Part shown: positions 1 to 12,179 of the stretch, in pieces
Layout: every line of letters begins with the position of its first letter
How positions within the stretch are numbered: the stretch's first letter is position 1
Source: Voacanga thouarsii
Taxonomy: Eukaryota; Streptophyta; Magnoliopsida; Gentianales; Apocynaceae
DNA length: 64,000 nt
NCBI GenBank assembly: GCA_026120185.1
Contig: JANUWF010001622.1
Location: 1,302,001-1,366,000, forward strand
Direction of reading: 5' to 3'
Notes under the pieces: generated by a model
What the model saw: the letters and a program-made list of their open reading frames with translations, nothing else
Told to the model about the DNA's origin: nothing
Database searches by the model: none
Position numbers and translations under genes: made by a program

Positions 1-472
1 AAAAACAGTTCCAGATCAATACATCATCAGGCGATGGACACACAAGTCTATGGATGCCTCAATTATTCAGGTTGACAGAGGTGCTGTATCTATCGATCCC
101 AATCTTGACATTGCAGAGAGGTACAAGATGATGGCTACATTGTTGATACGCTTAGCTGCCCGAGCTGCTGAGTCTTAAAGTGCAACCGAAGATGTCATTT
201 CTATGGCAACCAAAATGAGTCGCAAGATTGGAGATAAATGTGATGTATTGTCAGCACCTGAGATGAGATAGGGGAAGTCATTTGAAAGAGATTTGGGCCA
301 AGATGATGTGGCAACCATGAAACCTTCATCCCGAGTAGCTGAATCACAGTTTCCAAACCCGAAAGGTATAAAGAAGCGTGAGACCAACAAAACAAGAAAA
401 CGATTGAAGAGTTTTCTTGACAAATGGAAACCAAGAAAGGCACGCAAAATGAAAGGCACACAAATACACTAG
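1..472 (+). pseudogene. FAR1-related (MULE-derived) protein, C-terminal remnant
   Basis: Reading from base 2, the frame encodes the segment that follows the SWIM zinc finger in FHY3/FAR1-related proteins. It starts KTVPDQYIIRRWTHKSMD and continues through AERYKMMATLLIRLAARAAES to a stop at about 176. The same frame resumes to a second stop at about 269. A third piece carries the basic tail typical of the family (KRLKSFLDKWKPRKARK) and ends at the TAG at 470-472. FAR1-related proteins descend from Mutator-type transposases and are either light-signalling transcription factors or still mobile. The in-frame stops mean this copy is broken, unless the stops mark introns I cannot see. The 5' part lies outside the window. 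The family call is strong; whether this is host gene or transposon is open. Confidence 0.75.
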
Positions 473-1799
473 GTATGTGGTGTACAACAATATCACTGCA
501 GCGTTGTTGTATTCCTTATTTGTTAGCATGAATTTTATTTACATCCGTACTATTAAGTGAAAAAGTTTACTTGTTGAAATAGCCAGGGGAGCAGCAGGGC
601 CAGCAATGCACTCGACACACAGAAAAGGCCACTGAGGAAAATAATTACTGCACAACTGAAACTTGTCAAGCCTCACAACAATCGGTGGGTAACATCCTTG
701 TATATCCCTTAAATATGATATAAATTCGAAAGGCACCTAGCAAATTTATTTAGGTGAAATTTTTTTTCTTCTCGTGTTGCAAACATCGTTAAGCAATGTG
801 ACATCTGTACTTATACAGTGCAGCACTACTAGCATTCAACCAGCTTCTCTAACAAAATTTTCGCTCATGGAAATGGTACATTTCGCAACTTGAATTTACT
901 TAGCACATTTTCCTTAAGCTATAATGGCCATAATTACGAGATACCCTAACATATAGTGGTGTTTTGGACAGACGCCGCACCTCTCTGTTCCCCATTTCAT
1001 ACAATAGAACGGTCCTCTTTTGATGAACCAAGTCGAAGACTTGCAGCTATAGATAAGAGAGGTGGTACATGTTACATGTTTTGTGCGCACCTCTTTGTTC
1101 CAATTTTCTCATAGGTACTCTGTATGACTTTTGATACTCACCAAACGAAGACTTTAATCTGTACCAGTTCATGATGTCTTAAATCCTTTTCTTTTTTCGG
1201 GATTTTTGATAAAGAAGCTACTTCTTGAAGTTTTTAGGATTCTTCTTATGTTTTCTTTCTTATTTTATTTTTCTGGAAAAAAAAGAATAACCTCTTGTGT
1301 GTATATCTATGGATGACAATCACGAGATCAATGTGCTTAGAGAAATGCCTGTACAAATCAATAGAGATTGCAATCTATATTCTATATATTCACATGTTTC
1401 AGGTTAGTTTGCCGCTTGATGGGCACTTGCTTGACTTATGTGGTTGTGCTTTAGAAGCATTAATGAGTAATTCTCCTCTTAAATACCAAGCTTGTAGATA
1501 CTAATTTAGGCTTGACGTACCATCAAGTTGGATTTCCAAATGTGTTTTAGCAGATGCCGTTACAAGGAGAATTTTGAGTAGAGCCGCGCCTATGCTGAAA
1601 CTATCGTTTAAGATCTTGATAAACAATGTGGCACTTTCAAGTCTGCTACCCAGAAATTAGAAGACTCCTAAAAGAAAAGTGTATACCTTGTGATGGAAGT
1701 GGATACTAACTACTGCAGTTTAGATGAATTTTGTGCAATCTGATCATATATCTGCGTGACATATTCAAGAAGTAATTAGCGCAACGTTGACCACATTGC
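473..1799. other. intergenic, no gene seen
   Basis: No convincing reading frame, RNA gene or terminal repeat is visible. Short frames here have no family resemblance. A stretch with CACCTCTxTGTTCC recurs near 978 and 1,086, a weak local duplication only. Confidence 0.5.
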
Positions 1800-2290
1800 A
1801 GAACATTGCTGTTGATGTGGTTGTGCAACATGTTCATGTATTTGTTTCAGGTGGTCATGTCTTTGTGTAGCTTGTCCATGTGTGTGGAGTTCATTCTTAT
1901 GATAGTTTGGAGTTACAAGGTTTAATATGATGCTAATTGTCACATTTTCAATGTTAGAGACATTTTATAGAGTTTGTTTTCTCTATAGGAGCAAACTAAA
2001 TTTTGTAAAGTAGTTTGAATGAACACGGACCTCCCATGTCATGAGCGAAGTGTATGGTGCAGTTTATGATCATGTAGAGGGAACGAGTCTCGAATAGGTA
2101 CTAGTCTCAATGGAAAAAATGAAAGCCGGTACACTGATACTTATGCTGAAATGCCAACTCTTGTGACATGTTGGAGTTAATGAATGGATGTTAACATATC
2201 CCTGGGATTATGTTCAAGTAATTGTCTAATATGTTCCTGTGTTTGTGGGGCATGTTCATGTAGTAACTTTCTACATGTTGATATTAGTCC
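1800..2290 (-). repeat. scattered ATGAACAC-type repeat units, reversed orientation
   Basis: The blocks GTTCATGTATTTGT (about 1,830), TCCATGTGTGTGG (about 1,870) and TGTGGGGCATGTTCATGTAG (about 2,240) are reverse complements of the CACAAACACATGAACAT units that fill 4,750-7,360. Only a few units are present and they are diverged. Their opposite orientation, on the far side of the two small ORFs, is what one would expect of the inverted subterminal regions of a DNA transposon. No terminal inverted repeat was recognised. Confidence 0.5.
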
Positions 2291-2670
2291 AAATCCTCAA
2301 GTCTTGTGTTCTTGTTGGATTAGTTATGTTTAAGTCAGATGTAATGCTTACTCCATGTTTTTTTCTTTAACAAGTAGAGATGAAAAATTTTGAACAACAG
2401 CATATAATATAATTACTACGATCAGTCTAGAAAAACAACGATGAAAAACATTTAATCACATGATTAAAAAACAGACTTTCATCACACAACAACAAAATGT
2501 TGATCCAAGAACTGGAGATGATGTGACAACAGAAAACATTGAAAGTAACATATTGCCTAAAAACATGAAGTTTCAAAATACAGAAGCCAAAAAAAAAAAA
2601 AAATCCCATTCATCCACTTTGTCTTGCACCAACCACATACTGTTCTTTCACCTGCCACAAATCTGCTGAA

Positions 2671-3198
2671 TCAGTCGCTTTCCCCCCCACTGCTGTCCTC
2701 TTCCGAAACCCACGCATTGGAGTGAAGCTGGTCCTCCCGACATATGTGGGTGAGCATATCAGAGATATGGATTCGCTCTGCAGTGGATCGTCCATGCACA
2801 GTTGTAGTCCGCGTACACTCCAGGTGTCTGATGTGCTCAAATCTGAGAATGCGCTTTGCCATTACATTATTCTCCTCACGAATCCTGTTCAGGGCCTTAG
2901 ACAATGATTTGAAGTCACCACATTGTAGTTGTTCTGCTTTTTTCTTTGGAGCACGAAAGTCCATTGAGGCTAATTGACGACGGGGATTCAAGCATTCGTC
3001 CACGCGGTGTTGCCACTCCAGTTGCATTGTAGAATAATTTTTCTGGCTTTGGAATGAGGACGGCTGCATGTCATGCCAAAATTCTCCCGTTGTCTCCAAT
3101 GCCCAGTGCCTTCCCATCCATTGGTATATCATACGGGGTGTATATTGTGGCAGAAAGGCAGACGGATTTTCACGGGAAAAGGAGCTTGAGGAAGCCAT
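2671..3198 (-). CDS. uncharacterised 175-aa protein, probably transposon-borne
   Basis: This uninterrupted frame starts at an ATG in good context (ATGGCTTCC, 3,196-3,198) and ends in an acidic tail (SEEDSSGGESD). I do not recognise the family. Residues about 101-118 read NRIREENNVMAKRILRFE. A nearly matching block, GRYREENNLLAKRLQRRA, occurs in the divergent ORF at 3,930-4,406, so the two are probably related or parts of one mobile gene. The middle is basic (PRRQLASMDFRAPKKKAEQ). No signal peptide or membrane segment is evident. A transcript is not proven and the frame could be one exon of a larger gene. The surrounding reversed and forward ATGAACAC repeats suggest a mobile-element context. 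Confidence 0.4.
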   Translation of the reverse strand: MASSSSFSRENPSAFLPQYTPRMIYQWMGRHWALETTGEFWHDMQPSSFQSQKNYSTMQLEWQHRVDECLNPRRQLASMDFRAPKKKAEQLQCGDFKSLSKALNRIREENNVMAKRILRFEHIRHLECTRTTTVHGRSTAERIHISDMLTHICREDQLHSNAWVSEEDSSGGESD

Positions 3199-3929
3199 GA
3201 ACCTGAGAGCTAAGTGAACAACCAGTTACTACATGAACTGTTATGTAATAAAGCAATGAACACACACAACAAGTACATTAACAATATATGCAATCAGATG
3301 AACTGATTATTTTTACTGAATACTTGAACACGGGATTTTAGTAAGAACTCATTTGGCGACCGATGGAGTATGTGCCAAACTCAATTCCTTAGATTTCTTC
3401 AACCCACCGATACATATATAGAGGTTTCAGCATTTAGTTGCCCACTCACAATTATCAAAACCAGAGGTTAATCTTGAAGTGACTGGGAGTTGAATTTGAA
3501 ACGACTCTTCTTGGCGGCAAAAATGAATCATGAATACAGCTGTGAAAAATGTTAAACTACTGGCAATATATGTGTGAACACCCTGCAATGATGGCTACCA
3601 GCTGTTGGATGCCAAGCCTTCTTCTTATCGTGCCACTAAATCCAGAGCAAATCTAAATGCAGTTCTGATTTATACTGTCTGGCACTCCATTAACGATCAA
3701 GAAGTAAATATTGTGCAGTTTGGGAGATTTGTTGTACCGCCAAATATTTGGTGGTTAATATTTAGTAGTTGAATTAAATTAAATTGAATATCATACTGAC
3801 AGCATTAACATTTAGTTGTTGGCAGATCATCTTCGACTGCTATAAGAATTACTGTATTTCCCGGACAACAAATGCCACAAATGTTATTGGAGAAGATTGA
3901 TTATCTGCAAAATCGATCATTTAGATCCA

Positions 3930-4406
3930 ATGGAGCCTATGACAAGTCTTGAGAGTGCCGGTATCTATTATCCCGGGTCCGTGACCCGACTTCTGCTCAT
4001 GCATCCCTGTAATGACCATGAACGTGCACGGCGTGCTAATCCAACAATGTACCTTAGCTTCCTATGCCAAGACATCGAACTAAAGCTTGTTGAACAGAAG
4101 CAACTCCTAACTGAATTTGAGTTGATGCGGGAAGTCATCGCATATCTGACCGCTCCTTTGTTGCCCCTTCACAGTCTTGCCGATCATGAGTTTGCACTTG
4201 GTCGATATCGAGAAGAGAATAACCTCCTGGCAAAAAGGCTACAACGTCGTGCGATGCTAAATATATGTGCTAATTTCTGTGATGACAATGGATGGACTCT
4301 TACCGCAAAACAAAGAGAGTCCATTTTTGCTTTTCCAACCTATGCGGGATCGGAGGAGCCTCTCCCTTCTGAGAGGATAGGCACACAGATGAACATGTCT
4401 GGATGA
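3930..4406 (+). CDS. uncharacterised protein of about 158 aa, divergent partner of the 2,671-3,198 ORF
   Basis: The frame is open upstream to 3,897 but the first ATG is at 3,930 (MEPMTSLESAG), which I take as the start. The central part (YLSFLCQDIELKLVEQKQLL to about residue 90) looks helical and leads into the block GRYREENNLLAKRLQRRA. That block is shared with the opposite-strand ORF 730 bp away. The C-terminus has no recognisable domain. The pair is arranged head to head, so a shared promoter between 3,199 and 3,929 is possible. I do not know the function. The alternatives are exons of a captured host gene or an accessory protein of a transposon. Confidence 0.4.
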   Translation: MEPMTSLESAGIYYPGSVTRLLLMHPCNDHERARRANPTMYLSFLCQDIELKLVEQKQLLTEFELMREVIAYLTAPLLPLHSLADHEFALGRYREENNLLAKRLQRRAMLNICANFCDDNGWTLTAKQRESIFAFPTYAGSEEPLPSERIGTQMNMSG

Positions 4407-4749
4407 TAGGCGTCCATTTCTTAGATGGGTTGTTTCCTAGACGGAATCTTCCTCTTGAAGGCTGCTTATTACCCCTTTTATTTTCTCTGTTCCCATGCTT
4501 GGCCTGTTTAGTTTTATCATAATCCTTCTGTCCTTGTTTTTTTTTTTTTTTTCAATACATTCCGTATCTGGAATGGTCCTCGGCATTGGCTATGCAATGA
4601 AAAACTTTATGATTTGAATATTAATGGTAATCCCAAGTTTTACAGCCTAGTGAACTAATAAAAAGTTAAAAATATATTATTACTAGCAGCATGCAAACCA
4701 ATTGCCGAACACTTTACACAACCACCGTTCTAAGAATTCCCGGCTTCTA
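4407..4749. other. spacer without gene
   Basis: Includes a T-run (about 4,537-4,552) and AT-rich DNA. Nothing else is seen. Confidence 0.5.
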
Positions 4750-7360
4750 GCAATCTGTACTAGTTAGTGCATGAACATGCCACACAAACACTTGAACACT
4801 CGCTACAAATATATGAACATCATACATGACCACATGAACATCATACAGCCCGGGCTGACGCGGGTTCCATCTCTTAATGCCAGTGCCGGTTCGGCTCTGG
4901 CCTCACTCCCTTGTTTTGAAGCACCTCAGTCTTGCTCATTTGTAAAGTTTTATGCTCACTAATCTTTACTAATGTTAATCGCCTCCCATTCCTCTTTGTG
5001 ATGCCATTGAGAAGATGAAAGCCGACCCTCATGCATGAAGGAATTCATAGTTAGCAAGAGTGGGAGATTAGCATTGCTGTTATTATTTTTTTCTTAAAAA
5101 TTTTTTTTTGCACCCTCAAATCCGTTTGCCTGGTATAAATTCATTTCCCAATTTGGCCAATTTAAGATTGAGATATATCAACCACACTTTTAACTTGGCA
5201 ATGAATTTTACAGTTACTTTCTAAATATTTATTTCTGAATATTTATTTTTCTCCATTTGATACACACGAAGTGCTCGTTAAAGCATGGAGGATTGTTTTG
5301 GTATCTGACTAAATGGGATAAATCCAAATTTTATATCCCTTAGCATTTGCTTAGGCAATTTCTTGTATGCCCCTAATCTTATAATTCTAACAATTGCTTT
5401 TGCCCTCCAAGGTTAGAATAGATGTAGCCCTCTATATTAAGCATGGTTTGAATCCTTTTATGTTTTTTAACCCCTGATTTCCATACTGCTTATCTTTTAA
5501 TGAACACTAAAATCAATCACATTAACACAGATGTAGCCCTCTGTATTGAGCATAAAGTTTCACGATCACATGAACACAGCCACACAAATACATGAACACA
5601 TGTCACAAATACATGAACATTCTAATATAACTACATGAACACCTGTCAACCATATAGCACCTTTCACAACCACACCAACATAGCCACACTCACACATGAA
5701 CACCTACCACAAATACATGAACATCCTACATAACCACATGAACACCTGCTACAAATACATGAACATCCTATATAGCTACATGAGCATAAGTTTCACAATC
5801 ACATGAACACAGCCACAAAGCATCGAACACCTATCACAAATACATGAACATTCTATATAACTACATGAACACCTACCAACCATATAGCACATTTCCCAAC
5901 CACACCAACACAGCCACACTCACACATGAACACCTGCCACAAACACATGAACACCTGCCACAAATACATGAATATCCTATATAACTACATGAGCATAAGT
6001 AGAATTCCAATCACATGAACACAGCCACACAGACACATGAACACCTGCCACAAATACATGAACATCCTATATAACTACATGAGCACCTGCCAACCATATA
6101 GCACCTTTCCCAACCACACCAACACAGCCACACTCACAGATGAACACCTACCACAAACACATGAACATCCTACATAATCACATGAACACCTGCCACAAAT
6201 ACATGAACATCTTATATAACTACATGAGCATAAGTAGAATTCCAATCACATGAACACAGCCACACAAACACATGAACACTTGCCACAAATACATGAACAT
6301 CCTATATAACTACATGAGCACCTGCCAACCATATAGCACCTTTCCCAACCACACCAACACAGCCACACTCACACATGAACACCTACCATTACTACATGAA
6401 CACAGGCCACAAATACATAAACATCCTATGCAACACCTGCCTACCATATAGCCACACAAACACCTGCCTACCATATATTGCACAACCACATGAACACAGC
6501 CACACAAACATCTGCCAACATCCTACGTAACTGCATGAACACCAATCAACCATACAGTACCATTCACAACCACACTAACCACAGCCACACAAACACATGC
6601 ACACATACACAAACACATGAACATCCTATATAACCACATGAACACCTACCACAAATACATGAATATCCTATATAACTACATGAGTATAAGTTTCACAATC
6701 ACATGAACACAGCCGCACAAACACATGAACACCTATCACAAATACTTGAACATCCTACATAACTACATGAACACCTGCCAACCATACATGCAACCTTTCA
6801 TAACCACATGAACACAGCCACACAAACACATAAACAGCTAGCACAAATACATGAACACAGGCCATAAATACATAAACATCCTATACAACATCTGCCTACC
6901 ATATAGCCACACAAACACTTGCCTACCATATAGCCATCCTTGCACAGCCACACAAACACCTGCCAACACCCTACATAACCATATGAACACCAGTCAACCA
7001 TATAGCACCTTTCACAACCACACTAACACAAACACATGAACACCTACCACAAATATATGAACATCCTGCAAAACAACATGCACACAATCCTAAACATAGC
7101 CAGCCTTTCACAATCACTTTAACACAGCCACAAAAACACAAACATCATCATCATGTACATGAACATCCTAAGATGAAATAATCGTAAAAACCCGCCAAAC
7201 ATATAGCCAAGCTTTCACAACCGCACTAACAAGCCACACAAACACATGAACAACCTCTTGGCAAAAAATATGATCATCAACTATATAACCACAATCCTCA
7301 ATATATTCCAGACCTTTCACAACTACATGAACACAGACAAACCTTCACTATGTTATCTCG
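4750..7360 (+). repeat. degenerate tandem array of ACATGAACACC / CCACAAATACATGAAC units
   Basis: The region is built from short degenerate units such as CACATGAACACAGCCACA, TGCCACAAATACATGAACAT and CCTATATAACTACATGAG, repeated dozens of times on the plus strand. A longer order is visible: the block beginning CATATAGCACCTTTCCCAAC starts near 5,651, 5,881, 6,095 and 6,330, giving a super-period of about 215-235 bp. Units fade out near 7,340. Frames called on either strand here are low-complexity artefacts. The same units recur at 12,180-13,640 and, more sparsely, inside introns of the Ulp1-like gene, so the array belongs to the same transposon-like block. Confidence 0.85.
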
Positions 7361-7819
7361 TTAACTAACCACTGAAACATAAAATCTTAAATCTTCACAA
7401 TTTATATATCATACATTAAGGTTGAAGCACAAACACCACAAGTCTGATGAAGATCATATGCCATCCATCAAATATAGATGGCAATGTATCACCATTACTC
7501 CCATATACCAATAATAATACTATGTAACATATACTCAATAAACAATTGTTCATCCTTGTTTAATATCCATTAAACATCCAACATGAAATTGTTTTCTATT
7601 AAAGGGGCTCAGTAGAATTCCAAAAATTGGCAGGCTTTCTTATGTTAGCTCCGATAGTCATTTATGTTGCTGCTCCTCAGTTACAACACGCTAGACTGAT
7701 TCAGAAACCTCTGGCACCACTCGAACACATGCGTCCCTCCCACTAAATTTAGTTCTCCGTGTTCGAGCATCTCCCACACCTCATTTTTGCTTCCACCATC
7801 GTTTCCAATGCTTAGCAAC
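7361..7819. other. 3' flank of the Ulp1-like gene
   Basis: AT-rich spacer between the repeat array and the stop codon of the minus-strand Ulp1-like gene; it presumably holds that gene's 3' untranslated region. No other feature is seen. Confidence 0.4.
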
Positions 7820-10800
7820 CTAGCTAGGCAACTTCAGCTCGTGGCATATCCGTTCTCGCTCCTTATTTGCATTGGCTCTCATTAATGCCCCGCAGGATTG
7901 CACACGGTACCGATCGGCATTAACCTGTCAAGTTGCGTTTCAATAGCACACATAATTAGATCTATGTAAGTAAAAGATATAAAGTTGAAATCCGAGATTA
8001 ATGCTTTCGTCTTGGATTACCTTGGTCACAAATGGGTCCATTCGACCCCACCACCGCTCTAAGAATTGTATAGCCATAATTCCTGTATCACACCTAATAA
8101 CGAGTATCAACAAATAGCATGTTAAGATTTGTAGACAAATGCATCAAATTAAATTCTTTCTCAATTGTGGATAACTTAATTGAATACTTACTCCATGTTT
8201 TTGCCGCATCGGGATACACCGGCTGTATAAATCTTAAATGGCATAGACAACGGATAAGCGAAGAGGTATACCAGTTTCAGTACCGTGTCAAAAATGTATC
8301 CCTACAATGAACATTAATAAGAAAAATAGCATCTTTTTAAATCTTCTTTAATTGTTGTTTATATAATAAATGATCAATTGTAAGACGATATAATTTAATG
8401 ATTGGGGTGATGATTGAGGTGAAATCGGGAGAACTAACCACATATTCTGCCAGTGATGAAATAAACGCTGGTGAAGTCCCGGGGGTAGGGTCAAGAATAT
8501 CGATATGCCTCTGGGTAACATCAATTGATAGAACAAACCACATGGTATTCACCTCGAACGGAATTAAAAACTGCATATTAAGTTTGGATTCAAATCATGC
8601 CTCTTGAACACGAAATTCGGCCACTTACTGAAAATGTGTTAGGGCAATGAAATACGACCAAAAAACAAGAACAGATAACGGATATACCAATTCACGTCAG
8701 GTGAAATCAAACCCCAACTTAGCAGAATCAAAGCACTCTCTGAATTCTTTGACAAGGGCAGATATTGCCATCCTCTTAGTTAACGTTGACATCAGCTTAT
8801 CCTGGTTATATAACGTTTAATTGTATACAACGAACTACTCAATTTTATTTTGCACGGTTAAAGTGTAAACTTATATTGCAAAATAGATTATTTGCTCACC
8901 GTAGTCACACAGCCAAAGATGTATCTCAGGCGCATCCCATGCCATGAAGTTTGATTGAGCATGTCCACACAACAGCTCATTAGCTGGCCATAAATAAAAA
9001 ATAAAACTAGTATAAGTCTTTAGTAATAAACCACACGTGGAAAGAGACACATTAATATCATACGAAGTACCTTCCTCGTCACGTGCTCTCCCTTATAGAG
9101 ATAAGCAAGATCACCGCGATTTAGCACGTTGCCATACATACGAACAAGGACCTCGCTTAAAAAATGAAACAGAAAATTATGTTAATCCATTTTTTTGGGT
9201 TAACATGAAGGAGTGAAATACAATGTTAACAACAATTATAATATTTGAATTAAAAACAACCTCGGCTCATGGCTTGGATCCCAGGCGTACTTTGCCAGTT
9301 TTTTTTCAATGTCAAGCAACTTTCCACCGACTGCCTTAACAAACTCATTTGAATCTAAAATTTTGCTCATTCTTGTCCTTCTAAGTGGTGGAGGCATTAT
9401 CAATGTTGCTATATTGTACTGCCTGGTGACAACAGGAGGCTTTGGGGAGCTATATGAAACATCTTGAGTGCCATCTTTACTCCGAGTACTCTTTCGGAGA
9501 GAGGGAGTGGAAATCGTCTGCTCATCCTCCGAAGTCGTTGGAGCATCAATAACTATCGGGGCTGCTGCGCTCGTCTGGCCTGCTGCTGCTCCTCCTCTGC
9601 CGACCCGACCTCTAATCCTGTTGCTTCTACGGAGAGAGGTCGAAGGCCCTGCATGCCTTTCTCGGGGCCTTCTAGATGTCCCTGCTCCTCGGGAAGGGCG
9701 CCGTTCTTGCGGGGGCTGTTCTTGTGGGGGCTGTCATCATCATCATCATCCTCCTCCTCCTCCGAGGGCTGTGTGGGGCTGTCATCATCATCATCATCGT
9801 CCTCCTCCTCCTCCCTCCTCCTCCTCCTCCTCCTTCGAGTCCTCCTGGCCTGCCATCTCTGTCAAATCCTGGAAGAATCCGTCCCCTCTCGCATCTGCCC
9901 AAAAGACTGAATCGGACGGCACACCACCGGACCTATTGGAGGGCCTGCCGTCTCTGCCCCCGCCCGGGGGGATCCCCCCTCCTGCATCTGCCCCAACCCT
10001 ATCAGACTGCACATGAACGTTTACTTGAGGTACCATATCAGAAGGGGTACTCGCTGCGGGGGCAGTGGTCATAGTGCATAGACTCCGCATAGTCTATAAG
10101 ACACTATCTGCCCCTGCCAAGCACTGCGTGTACAGGGTTTCGAACTGTTTCTGCAAAAATTGAAAAGGCAATCAGTTTGTGTAAACAAAATAAGAAATAT
10201 TAAACAGTAAAACTTACAGCTGCAGCGGGGCCAACAACATTCACGACCTCCTCAAAAATATGGCCAACATCTGGATGCACACGCTCATGTGTCTGGGCCT
10301 CAAACATGCCCCCGAAGTTGATCTATAAAAAATGACAATATACAACGGAGTCAAAAATTACTGACACAACATCACATGAACATTATCAACGGAATACATA
10401 ATTCATGCTTATGAATTATCTCTTACCTTTCCTCTCCCAAATCCCCCTCTTGTGTAGTTCTCTTTCGATTATAGTCCGCACTTCTGCGTCGAACCATGCT
10501 GCAACCCTAGGAATAGTCTTTGGTAGCTGATGGTAGATGACCCTCACCCGGTCAAGATAATGTAGCTACAAATCGAACATAACCATATAGTCAGCTATGT
10601 AGTGAATGAGTGTCTTTCTCATTTAAGCAAATTTAATAAACACGAATTTATTTATGTAAAAAAAAAGAAAAATAAAACAATTACCATAAAAAAAAATATA
10701 GGCATCCCCCCACACATCTCTTTCTGCTTGCTTGGGCTGAATGAATTTCGGCGCACAATCGCTGGCGCACATACTCAACCCAATTCAAGGTCCCGATGCT

Positions 10801-11988
10801 TGCTACATCAACCATATAACGGAAAACCTCCTTGTTCAGTTGGGCTCGTCCTTTTAGTGCGAGGAATGTGTAGACCGCGAGTACGACAAACTTTATCTTA
10901 AAGTCGTCCTCGGCCTCCATAGCAATCAACTCAGCAAGCAGCATCGTGCAGTTGTCTGGCAGCTCTACAACAATGGCTTCTTGATGCTCATCAGATGCAG
11001 CAAGCCCCGGCACTCTGCCATTGCCCGGAATACCTAGGCAAGCTTGTATATCCTAAGCTGTAATGACCAGTCGCCGTCCTCCTTCTAATTCAATCGCAGA
11101 AGCATTTGGCTTGAAGTGGTCAATCAGCCAGAAGCACAAGTCGTACCGAGTCTTGCTGCAATTCAGCTGCAGCAGGCCTCCAAATCCAATCTCTTCGACA
11201 GCTCGGCAATTAGCATCACTCAGGTTTACCACCAAGGCTTTCAGCATCGTCGCTGAACATCGAATTGTGGCCTGCTGCTGTAAAAATAATAGTAATTGAT
11301 TGTTATGATTCAGAAGCACTAATACTGTGATAAGGTCTAACAAAATATAATTATCGTACATCTCATGTCACATTAACATGCGTCTTATCTGGTGTGCTCT
11401 AGGTCTTTGCTGAGTACTTGAACTAGCTGTAGCTTCCTTGTACTGCTGGAAGGCCGCTTTCTGTCTCTCTTCCTACTCCCATCTCTATCCAATTCCCATA
11501 CCCTGCCATATAGCTTTGGCTTCTATGCGAGCCTGCCGAACCACATTATTTTTTTAGTAACCACAAAGGCACATAAACCATGAACATTAAGAATAGTATT
11601 GTCAACTAAGCCTAAGAAAGGTAAGCACGGTCTGGATGTAGCCAAATTCTTACTCTTGCGCGCCAAGCTCTACCACCCTGGCTGCTGGATGCTTGGCTCC
11701 TCTCCATATAGTCTCTCTTGAAATGTCAAATGTCCTCGTAAAGCCTTCTCAAAAAAAGGATTTAATTTTTTCTTGCAAATAATGCTCACAGACTGATAAA
11801 TAAATGTAATAAGTCCCTTAGATATCTACTTACAAATACATAAAGTATGCCCCCGGTGGCCTTCTCGGTAAGACATGCGGCTCTTCGGCTATCTGGCCGC
11901 TCCCTGATGGTCCAGCTTCTTGAGCGCTTGTGGACGGTGCCAATCGCAAAGAAGCTTGTTGTGATCCAGTTCTTCTTTTCTTTGTCAT
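7820..11988 (-). pseudogene. Ulp1-like (C48 family) transposon gene with altered active site, decayed
   Basis: I can trace about 14 exons with GT-AG boundaries, from ATG at 11,988 (MTKKRRTG, exon 11,834-11,988) to TAG at 7,820-7,822. The N-terminal module at 10,685-11,277 carries AVEEIGFGGLLQLNC, a TMLLAELIAMEAEDDFKIKF-like stretch, TLNWVEYVRQRL and GGCLYFFL. The next exon has YLDRVRVIYHQLPK. This order matches plant Ulp1-containing transposon proteins. An acidic linker (9,261-10,150) leads to the protease-like part: exons 9,071-9,155; 8,900-8,983; about 8,690-8,801; 8,439-8,570; about 8,192-8,300; 8,021-8,093; 7,820-7,924. The VNTMWFVLSID stretch has Met where the family has the catalytic His-Trp pair. 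CDTGIMAIQFLERW has Thr where DCG is expected. The Asp region HIDILDP is kept. Stops in the exon near 11,400-11,545, at 11,053-11,055 and in the linker show that it is broken. Confidence 0.75.
9720..9845 (-). repeat. duplicated acidic codon repeat in the Ulp1-like linker
   Basis: On the minus strand, GAG/GAC and GAT triplets encode two copies of an EEEDDDDDDSP-type block in direct repeat, separated by TQPSEE-type sequence. Each copy is about 57 bp. The frame changes across the GAG run relative to the preceding linker, which suggests a length mutation in the triplet tract. The Ile-, Ser- and Met-rich frames on either strand here are shadows of these triplets. Confidence 0.7.
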
Positions 11989-12179
11989 GATGCTGCAGGA
12001 CAAACATCAAATAAAACCCCAAGTGTTAATGGGCATCAAGAAAGGGTAGCGCATGCGGAGCACACACTTTAAGTCTATACTTCTTGATCTTCTACTGCGA
12101 TAAAAACTATTATCATTTTAGTTAACATATACTGAAATGATGAGTACTACAAACCTTTCATTTCTTAGAATATAAATTG

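Noticed and set aside
6310..7039. Cys/Gly/Val-rich frames on both strands near 6,300-7,040
   Set aside because: Translations of the ATGAACAC-type repeat; low complexity and periodic.
9464..10074. Overlapping Ser-, Ile-, Pro- or Met-rich frames of up to 182 codons
   Set aside because: They are shadows of the GAG/GAT triplet tract of the Ulp1-like linker on the minus strand.
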